Part shown: positions 26,801 to 35,948 of the stretch, one piece after another | Position numbering within the stretch: the stretch's first letter is position 1 | How the letters are laid out: each line of letters starts with the position of its first letter | Assembly: GCF_030463535.1 (NCBI RefSeq) | Contig: NC_132881.1 | Span: forward strand, 48,483,076 to 48,547,075 | DNA length: 64,000 nt | Origin: Salminus brasiliensis | Taxonomy: Eukaryota; Chordata; Actinopteri; Characiformes; Bryconidae | Direction of reading: 5' to 3' | Notes under the pieces: model-generated | The model's database searches: none | Seen by the model: only the letters and a program-made list of their open reading frames with translations | What the model was told of the DNA's origin: nothing | Made by a program: the position numbers and the translations under genes

Positions 26801-29800
26801 CCTAGGGCTGCTCGGTTTACTCCCACCGTGTGCATCAGGCATATTTTGGTCAACTTCTAGAAAAAAAATAAAAAAAAAATAAAAAAAAAAGAGGCCTTCA
26901 AATCTGGACCGTAAATTCATCTCCCAGTCCTGGACTATGTAATCCTTAGTAGGTGTGACACCCAATCACATTAACTATTCCCAAAACAAAAACCCAGGAC
27001 TGAAAACAGGACTCCAGGTCCAGATTGAAGACCTGGGCTCTAGACAGTCTAGTCTTGGGATGAAGGCTTCAGCAGACTTTGCTAATGAAATTGAAACTGA
27101 TCTGACAACATAAACCAAGCAGAGCAAATGAAGAAGGTCTAACCTGCAGATCCAGGTGCACTCCTAAGTAAAGGTGCTTCAAGTGGCTCTTTAAACAAGG
27201 CCACTAAAGAACCATGTTTGCTTCCATAAAAGAACCAGGATTCCTTTCATACCTACAGAGGTGAGCGTGCAGAACCATTATGAGGTCTAAAGAATGATCG
27301 TTTGATGTTCTTCACACTTCAAACAGAACCACCCTTCTTGTTAGTGCTGCTGACACACCTACAGGTCCTGATCTAGACCAGGCATCCATCTCAGTTTATG
27401 AAGGCCCAGATTAGCCAAGACTAAAGCCCTGCCACTCTTCAGTCAGCATCAGGTCAGCCTCTATTAAAGGATTGTGGCCAATCCTGCTTACATCCCTCTC
27501 ACTTCTCCTAATGTGCTCCAGTTACCTTCCGCCATTCACTCCTACTGCCCCCCTTTCTTCACAAATCTGCTCAAGTTTACTGTTAAATATGTAATTAGAT
27601 ATTTTATCATATTGTGATAAATGTTATGGTGATAATAGAAAGCTTTTCTAATCATATGGAGGAGACTGTTAGTGTTAATAAACACTGATCAGCTTCATTA
27701 GATGAAGTTCAGCAGATGTTGAGTAGAAATCACTGTGTTCAGTACAGGAGAGGATCTGAACAGTAGTTTATAATAAGAATCCGTCGCTTCTGATGTTTTT
27801 AATCTGATAAATATTGAGTATTGCAGGAAAAAAAGTTTTTAAATATCATGATCTAGTATTTTTACCATATCACCCAGCCCTAATATGTAATATTATAAAT
27901 GTAAAGGTCAAACATGTTTGTTAGTGGCCTCTTCTGCATAATTGCAGCCTTCTGTGAGTTTTGGTTTCACTTCAACGAAGCTGCTCAGAGTAATCGACCT
28001 GGAGGAAGTCGACCTGCATGTTTACAAACGTCGTTGCTGATGTGGTCTATAGTGGTCTACAGTTGCCCACAGTCTCTTGTCTGCCTGGGTACTGTCGAAT
28101 AACAACAACGAGTATGGAGAAGATTCTGAGGCAGATACTACAGTCAAAATCCTCAATACTCATCCTCGCACCGTAGCAAGACGCATCTGCAAGTGGAAGA
28201 CAGGCTGGGTCTGAACAGTCTCCTAATTTTGTAATGAAGGTGCCTACCACAGCACTGACGGGGTTCATACACTTTAACCAATTTCAAATTTAAGGACTTT
28301 CCATGACTTTTCACGTACAATATTTTTTTAATTTTTCCCCCAATTTTGTTATTTTATAAAGGACTATTCAGTGCTGGATTTCAGCATGTTTATTTTCCAT
28401 GACTTTCCAGGTCAACTGAACACTGGTAAGTAGCGTGAATGAACAGAAAGCCCATATACCCAGAGTAGTGGGCCGCCACCTCAGCCCACAGCCTCGCTTT
28501 ATCTATCTATACAATTTTACCAATTTTGTAACTATACCTTTAAGCCAGATATATGCAAATGAGCTATGCTATCACTGGCTGTTCCTCGTTCATAAAAGCA
28601 CTCGGAGCTGAACTCTGAAGAAGCATGAATGGGTGGCTAAACAGAGGGGACATGTAAATGAGCTGGTTCTCCCAACATCAGAAAAACAGTGAATTTAAGA
28701 CAGGCTGTTCCTACAGGTCAGTTTCCTTAAATGTAGAGTATAGGGGGGCTAAGGGAGTGAACCATAGGGATTTAGGCTTTAACAATGCTTACAGATTACT
28801 GCTTACAGACTCCTTTGTTTCAGGAATAAAAGTAAAGTAAATAAAAAAATTAATTCTCATTTTCCCTGTCAGCAGCTCTTTAAAATGGTATGATCTGATG
28901 ATTTTGGATTAATATGACTGGAGACAAAAGCTAATCAGGTAAAAAAAAAAAGGTTCGCTCTGATTTTAAAAAGAGTTTAAAGAGACAATAACACTGAAAA
29001 ATCATTATAAATCATTATACACAGAACATAAACGAGATTACTTCTCATTAGTGATGAGTGGACAATGCACCAAACCTTCAAATTCATATTGTCCCAACGT
29101 TGCCTGACCTCTTTCCTGTAAAACAATTAGCAGGGAGCCCATAAACCACCTTCAACACAATCCACACAGCTGCACTTCACGCTCTCAGTGCTCACAAATC
29201 CAGCATTTCATTTTCCGAAAGCCGGTTCGGAAGGTCAGGTGGCGTCAGCTCTGTAATAAAGGTTTTGCTTTCGGTTTAGAGCATCGTCCACATACAGCGA
29301 ACGCGCAGTAATGTCGTTTGTGCAGCACGGTTCATGCCACTTCACCGCCCCGCCTGAACCATCTAGTCCAGAACCCACTTCACGCTCCTGGTGCTGCAGC
29401 TCACCTAACCCTTATCCGATCTCCGTGATCTGAGGAGAAACTGAAGCTGAAGACGTTCTCAGGGTGAAAGCAGGCACAGTGATGGTGAATTGACAGCTCG
29501 GTGGGAGGGGAGTCAGTGGTGTCAGTGGAATCCTACACATTCAGTGGTTTAATCAGCCTCTCACAGCAGTATTTCCTACAAAACCAGTCACACTAATGTG
29601 AAGCTTTAGATGCAGGGACAGCCCCTCCTGTCTGAACAGATCAGAGCACCAATGGATGACCATCAGTTTCAAAATATTAATGCAAAAATCCTGAAAATAA
29701 GAGATTTTCACATTTAAGAACCGTAATGAGATTCTGTGTGCAGATCATTGCAGCTTGAAACACGCCTATTTAAGCCCGGCCTTCTCACCACCACACCTAG

Positions 29801-32000
29801 CCTATAGGGAGAAGGACACCATTTACCAGGAGATGCACATAGCCTAAGAAAACAGCTAAATACAAATGTACATAAACACAAATGAGTTCTAGACATAAAT
29901 CTTGTGGTTCAATCTTGGACCAAAACCTCTGAACAGTGTCTAAGCAGAGGACTTTTATGGCAACTGATTATTTAGTTTTAGTCGTGGCATGTTTAATTAT
30001 TATAGCCGACTGGTTTTAGATGTGCTTACCTGTCTACCATCCTTACATACACAGTCCTACAGCTTAGGCCCACCTGAAGCCCTTCAGCCACAACATCCTA
30101 TTTGGGCTACAAATGCAACAAAATGACTAAAATGCAGATCAAAGCAGGTCAATAAATACTCAATACACAATATTATTGTTTGTAGATTAAAAAAAAAAAA
30201 AGCAAATTGAGATTAGATTAGATTAGACGGAGGACACTGCAACGGATGATCAGATTGGACAGATAACACAGTCAAGACACTGATTGAAATATTTACTTTT
30301 ACAATGAAAAAGGTAGAATGAAAAGTGATGTTATCTAACGGCGAAAGCCTTCAGTTCAATTATTTTATGTGTGTCTTAATATTTGTTTTTATTTGGCAAT
30401 TTATTAGTCATGGCATGTTTAATTATCCTAGCCGACTGGTTTTAGATGTGCTTACCTGTCTACCATCCTTACATACACAGTCCTAGAGCTTAGGCCCACC
30501 TGAAGACCTTCTGCCACAACATCCTATGAGGGCAGGTCAATAAATAAATACACAATATTATTGGTTTTAGTAAAAATAATAATTTAAAAAAAGCAAATTG
30601 AGATTAGATTGGACGGATGACACGGCTACGGATGATCAGATTGGACAGAGAACACAGTCAAGACACTGACTGAAATATGTATTTTTACAATGAAAAAGGT
30701 AGAATGAAAAGCAATGTTATTTCACTGCCAAAGCCTCCAGTTCAATTATTTTATGTGTGTGTTTGATTATTCTTTTCTGTTTGGCAATTTATTAGTCATG
30801 GCATGTTTAATTAGCATAGCTGACTGGTTTTAGAAGTGCTTAACTATCTACCATCCTTACATACACAGTCCTAGAGCTTAGGCCCACCTGAAGCCCGAAT
30901 GCAACAAAATGACTAAAATGCAGATCAATGCAGGTCAATAAAAACTCAATACACAATATTAGCATTTAAATTTGAGTGAAAAAAAATAATAATAAAAATC
31001 AGTCGAACCTAAACATGGTTCTGATGTCATTATTGACAGATAACATTGGGCATCCCTTATATGCATGCTTTTGCATAATGTAAATAATGGAGCTCCTGCA
31101 GCCTTAGCCAGAGATATAGAGACAGAGAAAGATATGCTGGAGGACAGGAGTTGGGCTTATCTAGAGAGAACCTTACATTTACACACACACCTATATACAC
31201 ACACACCTATATACACACACACACTTACTTACTTAGAAGAAACACACAGACAGCAGATACTGTCTGACCAACACATCGACACAAGCTTAGATTAGACTGG
31301 ATGGACGCTTTTGGAGTCAGGACACCAGACTGAAACACGAATTCCTAACAATAAAGTAAGAATTTAAAGCGATGTCAATTATTTAACCCTCCCCTTATGT
31401 CGAGGGTCAAACTGCCCAGATTCAAAGTTTAACAAAATAACATTGAAAAATATTCATGAAATCTTTTCTGCTGGCTGAGCTTAATTAGCATAATGAACAT
31501 GTAAAGAATCAATGGCAGATTTAATATGTTTAATTTACGCATGTTAGAATTCAGAGATCAGCCATGACATCAACACCACCTGCCCAATACGGAGTAGATA
31601 CCCCTTTGAGGCATGGACTCCACAAGAGCTCTGAAGGTGACCTGTGGTATCTGGACACCTCTAGATGTTTACAGCAGATCATTCAAGTCCTGTAACTTAT
31701 TAAGTGAGGCCTCATGAGCATCAGTGACCATGCCTCAGTCGATGGTTCACCAGTTGTCCCTCACTGGAGCCCCGCCTGATGTTCCGGAGATGTTCCGGAG
31801 ATGTTCTGGAGATGTTCTGGAGATGTTCTGGAGATGTTCTGGAGATGTTCTGACCCAGTCGCCTAGCAATCAGAGACTAGATTCTTGTCTAATGGCTCAG
31901 ATTGTTCCCTGCTTCAACACCTCAATCACCTTCAAGAGCTGACTGCTCACTTGCTGCCTAATCTACACAGGTTTCAGACCTCACCAGCCAGCCAGTCAGT

Positions 32001-32068
<68 letters not shown>

Positions 32069-32858
32069 CAGCCAGCCAGCCAGCCAGTCAGCCAGCAGTG
32101 TAATGCTATGGCTGATCTGTACACACACCTACACGCTGGTATTAATGGATATCTACACTCTCAACACCAATATCGTAAAATACGCCCCAATAATTATAAG
32201 AAAACACAAACAGTGACGTCGAGGCGAATGAGATTAGATTAGATTAGATTAGATTAGATTGGACGTTTTCAGAGTCAAGACTCTCGGTTTAGATGTTTGC
32301 TTTTACAATGAAAATGTAGAATAAGAAGCAGGTAGATCTTGACATTACTAAAATAATTAAAAGGGTTTAGATAAGCAGCTGTAGCGATCAGAGAAGGGAG
32401 GTAGCAATCATCTCACCTGCGTCTGAAACGAGCTAGCGTTAGCACTAGCTGGCTAGCAAGAGCTAGCTCCCTACCTTCCCTGCTAATGGAATCGATGACA
32501 GCAAATTCTAGATCGAAATTTCGTAAATTACGAGTTGGTTTTAACCCCTGACGACCATCAAACATCGCCGTCGATGTCATTTAACTGCGAAAGCCTCCAG
32601 AAACGCAGCGAATCGACGGCCGGCTGATGTCGGTCTGGTCGGAAGCGTCTCGCTGGAGCCGCTAAGCTAACTGGCTAAAGCGGACGCGGCGCTGCTGATT
32701 ACAGCTCCGATTCGGACCCGCTCACCTTTCGCTGTGTCGGTGGGGTATAATTTCTCCGCTTTGTTGAGAAACTTGATGGCCTTGTCTTTATCCCCAGCCT
32801 CCAGCGCTCTGGTCGCTATATTTATGCATTTCTCGGCTTCGTCTCTGTTCCCCTCCAT
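5556..32858 (-). CDS. dnajb14: dnajb14, DnaJ (Hsp40) homolog B14, complete coding region in eight exons
   Basis: Exons in transcript order: 32726-32858, 25415-25592, 12305-12450, 11554-11742, 9949-10034, 7963-8072, 7270-7442 and 5556-5680. All junctions are GT-AG and stay in frame, giving 379 residues, the length of the human protein. Layout: a helical N-terminal region (residues 1-45, [11 protein letters not shown] start), a Ser/Gly/Pro-rich linker, the J domain (about 109-174, HPD at 138-140), a Gly/Phe stretch ([11 protein letters not shown]), one membrane helix (about 251-270) and a conserved C-terminal domain (DUF1977). Family members sit in the ER membrane with the J domain in the cytosol, recruit Hsc70, and act in ER-associated degradation and channel assembly. 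DNAJB12 is excluded by the ending [15 protein letters not shown]. Intron 2 (12.96 kb) and intron 1 (7.1 kb) are repeat-filled. Confidence 0.97.
5681..7269 (-). other. dnajb14 intron 7
   Basis: Largely unclassified. A block at 6080-6180 (TTCAAATCTGGACC...) recurs at 26893-26960 and is a dispersed repeat. An AT-rich inverted repeat lies at 6570-6670. No exon was seen in 5700-6060 or 6680-7250. Confidence 0.55.
6570..6670. repeat. AT-rich inverted repeat (hairpin)
   Basis: CACAGCCGCTTTTATTTTAT at about 6575 is matched by reverse-complementary AAAATAAAATAAAAGAGGCTGTG ending near 6669, around an AT-only loop. It may be a small MITE or a retroposed fragment. Confidence 0.6.
7270..7442 (-). CDS. 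dnajb14: dnajb14 coding exon 7
   Basis: Encodes residues 281-338 of the lumenal C-terminal domain, with VEDDYVTN-type and NNCWKERQ motifs conserved in DNAJB12/14. The acceptor is GTTGCAG and the donor A followed by GTAGGT. Confidence 0.96.
7757..7850 (+). mobile_element. MITE family A, left-end fragment
   Basis: Reads GACAAAAGTATTGGGACACC then CATCAAGGGTATTAAAAGAG and GGAGCAACTGTCTCTAC, the left part of the family seen complete at 52143-52615. It lies in dnajb14 intron 6. Confidence 0.8.
7963..8072 (-). CDS. dnajb14: dnajb14 coding exon 6 (membrane segment)
   Basis: Encodes residues 245-280, including the hydrophobic helix [20 protein letters not shown] that anchors the protein in the ER membrane, then PPYSLYSRP. 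The acceptor is CTCCCAG and the donor CC followed by GTATGT. Confidence 0.96.
9275..9490 (+). mobile_element. tRNA-derived SINE, plus orientation
   Basis: Starts GGTGGCTCAGCAGTTAGAGC (A-box-like), followed by CATTGTTGGGCTCTTGAGCA and GGCGGAGGCCAAATTCCATC. The same body occurs at 17310-17500, 48000-48235 and 58145-58330. The B box is degraded in this copy. Confidence 0.7.
9491..9800 (-). mobile_element. tRNA-derived SINE, minus orientation, with (CA)n inside
   Basis: On the minus strand it reads GTTGTGGGTTCGATTCCCGG (B box), TGAGCAAGGCCC, GGAGTTGGCTGCCCACCGC and the tail GTACAGTGACAAATAC. The (CA)n at 9579-9640 occupies the usual microsatellite position in the family. It lies tail to tail with the plus copy. 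Confidence 0.8.
9579..9640 (+). repeat. (CA)n microsatellite
   Basis: About 31 uninterrupted CA units inside the minus-oriented SINE. Confidence 0.97.
9949..10034 (-). CDS. dnajb14: dnajb14 coding exon 5
   Basis: This short 86-bp exon has no long open frame of its own and was found by matching phase and family sequence. It encodes residues 216-244 ([13 protein letters not shown] then an Arg/Glu-rich run ending RGD). The acceptor is TCCCTAG and the donor GAT followed by GTACGT. Confidence 0.9.
10035..11553 (-). other. dnajb14 intron 4
   Basis: No repeat family or exon was recognised. A short (ACACT)n run lies near 10622-10645. The rest is AT-rich unique-looking sequence. Confidence 0.5.
11554..11742 (-). 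CDS. dnajb14: dnajb14 coding exon 4 (J domain end and Gly/Phe region)
   Basis: Encodes residues 153-215: the end of the J domain ([17 protein letters not shown]), then a Gly/His/Phe-rich stretch and [20 protein letters not shown] (TA)n tract lies about 50 bp upstream of its acceptor. Confidence 0.96.
11791..11827. repeat. (TA)n microsatellite
   Basis: A pure alternating TA run about 50 bp upstream of the dnajb14 exon 4 acceptor. Confidence 0.95.
12305..12450 (-). CDS. dnajb14: dnajb14 coding exon 3 (J domain, first part)
   Basis: Encodes residues 104-152, covering helices I-III of the J domain. It includes DYYEVLGV and the Hsp70-activating HPD at 138-140 ([11 protein letters not shown]). 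The acceptor is GTGTTCAG and the donor A followed by GTAACT. Confidence 0.97.
13331..13738 (-). mobile_element. MITE family A, reverse orientation
   Basis: Begins GTGCAAAAGTTTGTGGACACC and ends GAAACAATGAATGAGCAG. Between them are GGGGTATAAAGTCCCCCAGC, CCAGTACTTTTGGGATGA and GTAGAGACAGTTACTCCAAC. Internal bases have been replaced by a short poly(G) run. Confidence 0.85.
15030..15545 (+). mobile_element. 5'-truncated LINE 3' end (copy 1)
   Basis: The plus frame near 15135-15353 ends [15 protein letters not shown], the usual C-terminal tail of L2/CR1-type LINE reverse transcriptases. It is followed by a 3' UTR that ends CTGGAGAAGAGCGTCTGCTA. Near-identical copies lie reversed at 23255-23870 and 53990-54365. 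The LINE clade is inferred. Confidence 0.75.
16035..16172 (-). mobile_element. MITE family A fragment, reverse
   Basis: CTCTGGACAGTAGAGACAGT, CCAACAAAAGCAGGATCAGC and GTCCCAATACTTTTGTCC, that is the left end of the family in reverse. Confidence 0.85.
17037..17210 (+). mobile_element. MITE family A fragment, plus
   Basis: GGACAAAAGTATTGGGACAC through TTGGTTGCATTCAGTGACAA. The right half is missing. Confidence 0.85.
17310..17510 (+). mobile_element. tRNA-derived SINE
   Basis: GGCAGCTCAGTGGTTAGAAC head, then ACAAGGCCCTTAACCATCTC, GATGGCTGCCCACCGCTCCG and CATGGATAAGTTAAATTCTG. Same family as 9275-9800. Confidence 0.8.
17690..17800 (+). repeat. Dispersed repeat family C, 3' end
   Basis: Ends AGTGCTATACAAATAAACTTGACTTGAC, the common 3' tail of this family. 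Confidence 0.6.
20045..20520 (+). repeat. Dispersed repeat family C, longest plus copy
   Basis: Contains CCACTATTAACTTTCTG, AGAGGAGGACGGGTCGGGTC, TTTCTTCCTCCAGCTCTGAG and CTGCTTTGTGACGACAACAG, ending in a TGACTTGACTT tail. The reversed copy at 34500-35050 and the plus copy at 36110-36565 share this order. Confidence 0.75.
20780..21160 (+). repeat. Local repeat family D, copy 1
   Basis: TAGCTGTAGCTGTTAGCAAG, CTGGCCATTTCTTAAC, TGTTGGACAGTTGTAGGGTG, CAAGGGGGCGCTAAACGAC, ATCACTAGTAATAATGATCA. Copies 2 and 3 follow in the same orientation within 4 kb. Confidence 0.85.
22140..22470 (+). repeat. Local repeat family D, copy 2
   Basis: The same ordered phrases as copy 1, with a short deletion before CTGGCCATTTC and the end truncated after CGACACTACATGGAA. 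Confidence 0.85.
23255..23870 (-). mobile_element. 5'-truncated LINE 3' end (copy 2)
   Basis: Reverse orientation. The minus strand first gives [20 protein letters not shown] followed by [11 protein letters not shown], the conserved LINE reverse-transcriptase C-terminal block. After an internal rearrangement it gives the [15 protein letters not shown] tail shared with copy 1. Together these show the family is a LINE. Confidence 0.8.
24680..24950 (+). repeat. Local repeat family D, copy 3
   Basis: The same phrases as copy 1, but with an internal deletion that removes the segment between GGATTG and TTTCCGATATTC. The 3' part is closest to copy 1. Confidence 0.85.
25415..25592 (-). CDS. dnajb14: dnajb14 coding exon 2
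   Basis: Encodes residues 45-103: a low-complexity Asn/Gly/Pro/Gln linker ending [10 protein letters not shown], the lead-in to the J domain. The acceptor is TTGACAG and the donor is AA followed by GTGAGT. Confidence 0.93.
25655..25990 (-). mobile_element. MITE family A, reverse orientation
   Basis: CAGAATAGGACTCTCTGGAG, GGGGTATAAAGCCCCCCAGC, TGGTGGTGGAGCTCCATCCA and GGACAGTAGAGACAGTTACT in order. The outer left end is missing. Confidence 0.85.
27165..27345. repeat. Teleost 'GGTTCTT' repeat copy
   Basis: AAAGGTGCTTCAAGTGGCTC and AAAGAACCATGTTTGCTTCC resemble the repeat near 1165-1315 and 20535-20690. All three are degenerate. Confidence 0.45.
29975..30965 (+). repeat. Tandem array of about 390-430-bp units, three copies
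   Basis: GTC(G/A)TGGCATGTTTAATTA recurs at 29981, 30407 and 30795. Each copy is followed by CTGGTTTTAGA(T/A)GTGCTTA and TACATACACAGTCCTA. The first two also share GATCAGATTGGACAGA and ATTTTTACAATGAAAAAGGT. The third unit is truncated. Weaker relatives of the distal part appear near 31280-31390 and 32225-32345. Confidence 0.9.
31555..32125. mobile_element. Family B Tc1/mariner MITE with internal array expansions
   Basis: Starts AGATCAGCCATGACATCAAC and ends TGCTATGGCTGATCTGTAC, an inverted pair of the TIR. The interior (GGCATGGACTCCACAAGAGC, TCACTTGCTGCCTAAT) is the two ends of a Tc1 transposon with the transposase middle deleted. A 12-bp GAGATGTTCTGG array lies at 31783-31850 and (CAGC/CAGT)n at 31980-32098. 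Confidence 0.8.
31980..32098 (+). repeat. (CAGC)n/(CAGT)n microsatellite
   Basis: About 29 CAGC or CAGT tetramers, directly before the right TIR of the family B MITE. Confidence 0.95.
32726..32858 (-). CDS. dnajb14: dnajb14 coding exon 1
   Basis: Encodes residues 1-44 and one base of 45. The ATG context has G at -3 and G at +4. The segment is an amphipathic helical hairpin of the type conserved in DNAJB12/14 N termini ([20 protein letters not shown]). The donor is AAAG followed by GTGAGC. Confidence 0.95.
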
Positions 32859-33110
32859 CGCTGCTCCTCGCTAGCCACCGGCTCAGCTGACCAACGCGCA
32901 GCAGCGCTCCCCCTCAGCACTTTCGCCTTTTTATCAAACACACAGAAACATGGAAAGTCGAGTTGATTCGCGTTCAAATTTCGTATTTTGTTTAAGACGA
33001 GAATTAAGACGAGAATTTGCGCGACCGAAGCACAGGTGTTTATTGGATACGGTTTAGTATTATTTTGTGTCGAAACCACTAATACCAATCTGAAGATGTG
33101 GAAACGTGTA
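32859..33110 (-). promoter_or_regulatory. Putative dnajb14 promoter and 5' UTR
   Basis: The CpG-rich stretch around and upstream of the ATG (GCGCAGCAGCGCTCCC, GCGCGACCGAAG) contrasts with the AT-rich flanks and continues into the first exon. No TATA box was seen. The call rests on composition and position. Confidence 0.45.
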
Positions 33111-33129
33111 GGTCATACATTTGTTGTGG

Positions 33130-33655
33130 ATGCAGAGAATGAGAGAGAGAGAGGCAGGGGGGCGGGGGGAGAGAGGCAGGGGGGGTTGGGAGAGAGAGGC
33201 AGGGGGTTGGGAGAGAGAGGCAGGGGGTGGGAGAGAGAGGCAGAAGGGGGAGAAAGAGGGGAATGGGGATGGGGAAAGATGGGGATGGGGGAAAGATGGG
33301 GATGAGGGAAAGATGGGGATGGGGAAAGATGGGGATGGGGGAAAGATGGGGATGAGGGAAAGATGGGGATGGGGGAAAGATGGGGATGAGGGAAAGATGG
33401 GGATGGGGAAAGATGGGGATGGGGGAAAGATGGGGATGAGGGAAAGATGGGGATGGGGGAAAGATGGGGATGAGGGAAAGATGGGGATGAGGGAAAGATG
33501 GGGATGGGGGAAAGATGGGGATGAGGGAAAGATGGGGATGGGGAAAGATGGGGGTGGGGGAAAGATGGGGTGGGGGAAAGATGGGGGTGGGGGGAGCAGG
33601 GGATGGGGAAAGATGGGGATGAGGGAAAGATGGGGATGGGGGAAAGATGGGGATG
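33130..33655 (+). repeat. G-rich homopurine minisatellite, 17-18-bp units
   Basis: First GGCAGGGGG/GGGAGAGAGA units (33130-33250), then about 20 variants of GGGGATGAGGGAAAGAT. Almost every base on the plus strand is a purine or the T of GATG. It ends about 270 bp upstream of the dnajb14 ATG. The long frames it contains on both strands come from the repeat and are not genes. Confidence 0.95.
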
Positions 33656-33656
33656 G

Positions 33657-33958
33657 GTCAAGTCAAGTCAAGTCAAGTTGGTTTTATTGTCATTTCAACT
33701 ACATACAGAGTACACAGTGAAACGAAACAACGTTCCTCCAGGACCATGGTGCAACATAGACAGTGCATACAGACACAAGTGCAACACAAACAAACAAGTG
33801 CGGACAGACAACACAGTACAGACAGAGGATAATAAATAATTGGCTGTAGTGTGCAAATTGTGCAATGTGCGATAAATAGAGTCCAGTGAGGTCGTAAAGT
33901 TATTAGTGCAAATGCTTTGTGCAAAAAATGCTTCCCATGTTATCTGGGGTAAATGGTT

Positions 33959-34004
<46 letters not shown>

Positions 34005-34480
34005 AGAGAGAGAGGGAGAGTGTACATGTACCAGAAAGACATCAGTTCAGAAGTTGAGTTGTGCTGAGGAGTCTGATGGCTTGGGGTAAGAAGCTGTTGC
34101 AGAGTCTGGTCGTGTTGGACCGGATGCTGCGGTACCTTCTTCCTGATGGCAGGAGGGAGAACAGTCTGTATGAAGGGTGGGTGGAGTCATCCACAATGCT
34201 GGTTGCTTTGCGGATGCAGCGGGTGGTGTAAATGTCCATGACGGAGGGGAGAGAGACTCCGATGATCTTCTCAGCTGTCCTCATAATGCGTTGGAGGGTC
34301 TTGCGGTCAGAGGCTGTGCAGGTCCCAAACCAGGCAATGATGCAGCTGCTTAGGATGCTCTCTATGGTTCCCCTATAGAAGAGGGTGAGGATGGGTGGAG
34401 GGAGACGGGCCTTTCTCAGCTTCCGGAGGAAGTAGAGGATGGGGAAGAAGGGGTAGAGAAAGAGAGGCACTGGTACTGTT
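33657..34480 (-). mobile_element. 5'-truncated non-LTR retrotransposon (LINE) with RT C-terminus
   Basis: The minus frame 34470-34042 (about 140 codons) encodes a typical LINE end: FYRGTIESILSSCIIAWFGT, KTLQRIMRTAEKIIGVSLPS, IYTTRCIRKATSIVDDSTHP and RSNTTRLCNSFLPQAIRLL. The 3' UTR follows (TTGTCATTTCAACTACATAC in plus sense), finishing in a tail whose plus-strand reading is (CAAGT)n at 33657-33676. A (GA)n run interrupts it at 33963-34018. The 5' part is absent and it cannot be autonomous. Confidence 0.88.
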
Positions 34481-34499
34481 AATCAAATGTTAATCAAAT

Positions 34500-35050
34500 C
34501 ACATTTATTTATATAGCTTTTTATAACTGGCGTCGTCACAAAGCAGCTTTACAGAATCAGTAACCAGTAAACAGACAAAAAATCAACACCACAAGAAGAC
34601 ATGAAAACCTAAGACCCCCAGTGAGCAGCCAGTGAAGACCACCATGCAGGAGAACCTCCCTCAGAGCTGGAGGAAGAAACCTCGGGAGGAACCAAGACTC
34701 ACAAGGGGGACTCGACCCGTCCTCCTCTGATCAGAACTATTAATGAATTATTGATAAAAGTCAAAGAACAGCATAATTATGCAGCATAATTAATCTTAAT
34801 ATCATAATATAAGAGTATTATATCATTTAATATACAGAGTAAAGAGAGTAGTGATGGGTAATAGTGGTGATATTAATAGTGCCGGACAGGTAAGAGTCCA
34901 TATAGATTTGAACATGGTCATTAGGCAGGTAGCAGTGGCAGCAGGGTGGGAAGCTGGTCTGACAGGTGTGGTGGGGGAGCCTGGTGGTCGGACTGGTGGG
35001 TGGCAGCTGGTCTGACACAGGTAAAGGGACAGGTCTTCTAACAGGTCGGG
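34500..35050 (-). repeat. Dispersed repeat family C, reverse copy
   Basis: GTCACAAAGCAGCTTTACAG, CCTCAGAGCTGGAGGAAGAA and GACCCGTCCTCCTCTGATCA are the reverse of the copy at 20045-20520. It abuts the LINE fragment. Confidence 0.75.
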
Positions 35051-35630
35051 CCGGTCATTTACTCAGAGAAGGTAATTATGTACTGTTACCATTACTGTTG
35101 CGGTTATTTTGGCTAATTATGGTTTTTGATCATCATTGCTGGTGTATTGCTTTGGCAGTATTAGACTCTATTAATCTAAATAGAGATAGAGAAATGTTTT
35201 ATTTTATTTAAAACATTTAATGTATCTTTACTGTTATTTTAGGCTAATTAGTTGTTTATGTCAGTTTTGCTGTTATTGTCATTATTGTTATTGACCCTGT
35301 AGTATTGCTTTGGCAATATTAGACTCATTACAGTCATGCTATTGTAATATCTATGATCACATTTACTACTAGTTAAATTTTGTTGCTGTCATTTTAGGCT
35401 AATTGTTTTTGTTATTATGATTGTTGCCATTTCTTTGCTATTGTTACTATTGCATTGCCTTGGCAATATATACAGGAGAATGAGAATTCCAAATTTAGAT
35501 ATTAGTTTCCAGTACATTTAATTATATCTATTTATCATAGTCACTAAAATGTATTTAAAGACATTTTCACGATTTATCACGATACATGTAATCACACACT
35601 CAATACATCAGTAGCAACAGATTCAGATAC

Positions 35631-35948
35631 TCTCCCATTTTTAATACACTGATTTTTATTCAACATCTGCAGCACTGGTCCAATTAAACCAGTTTAATTA
35701 CACTGTTTGTGATGAAACCTGCAGTTGATTCTTCAGTGTTCAGTGTTGTCCTCGATCACCATAACAAAATTTATCACGATACGATAAACTATCACCATAT
35801 TGCTCAGCCCTAGTCACTACTACTATTATACTACTACTGCTAGCATGTGATCAGATCGTTGGACGGTGGAGCAGATGGACGCTAGCGTTTCAGGGAGCTC
35901 CCATGTCTGTGTTACCTTCTGGCTCTCTCCTTTTAATCAGGCTGTAAT
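35631..35948 (+). repeat. Duplicated block, copy 1
   Basis: Runs from TCTCCCATTTTTAATACACT to TGGCTCTCTCCTTTTAA and is nearly identical to 37561-37895 in the same orientation. It includes CACCATATTGCTCAGCCCTA, a phrase found in a dispersed element family. Confidence 0.9.

Larger units (their letters stand above)
25593..32725 (-). other. dnajb14 intron 1, 7.1 kb
   Basis: Holds MITE family A (25655-25990), a direct tandem of about 400-bp units (29975-30965), a family B Tc1 MITE with an expanded microsatellite (31555-32125) and repeat fragments near 26893-27345 and 27640-27880. 28000-29970 shows no repeat I can name. No exon was recognised. Confidence 0.55.

Noticed and set aside
31884-32103. 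Gln/Pro/Ser-rich frame over the (CAGC)n tract
   Set aside because: Microsatellite translation inside a MITE.
33113-33720. Long frames on both strands (up to 199 codons)
   Set aside because: They are translations of the G-rich minisatellite, highly repetitive and open in several frames at once.
34042-34470. LINE-type frame as a host gene
   Set aside because: It is a 5'-truncated LINE with its own 3' UTR and simple-repeat tail.
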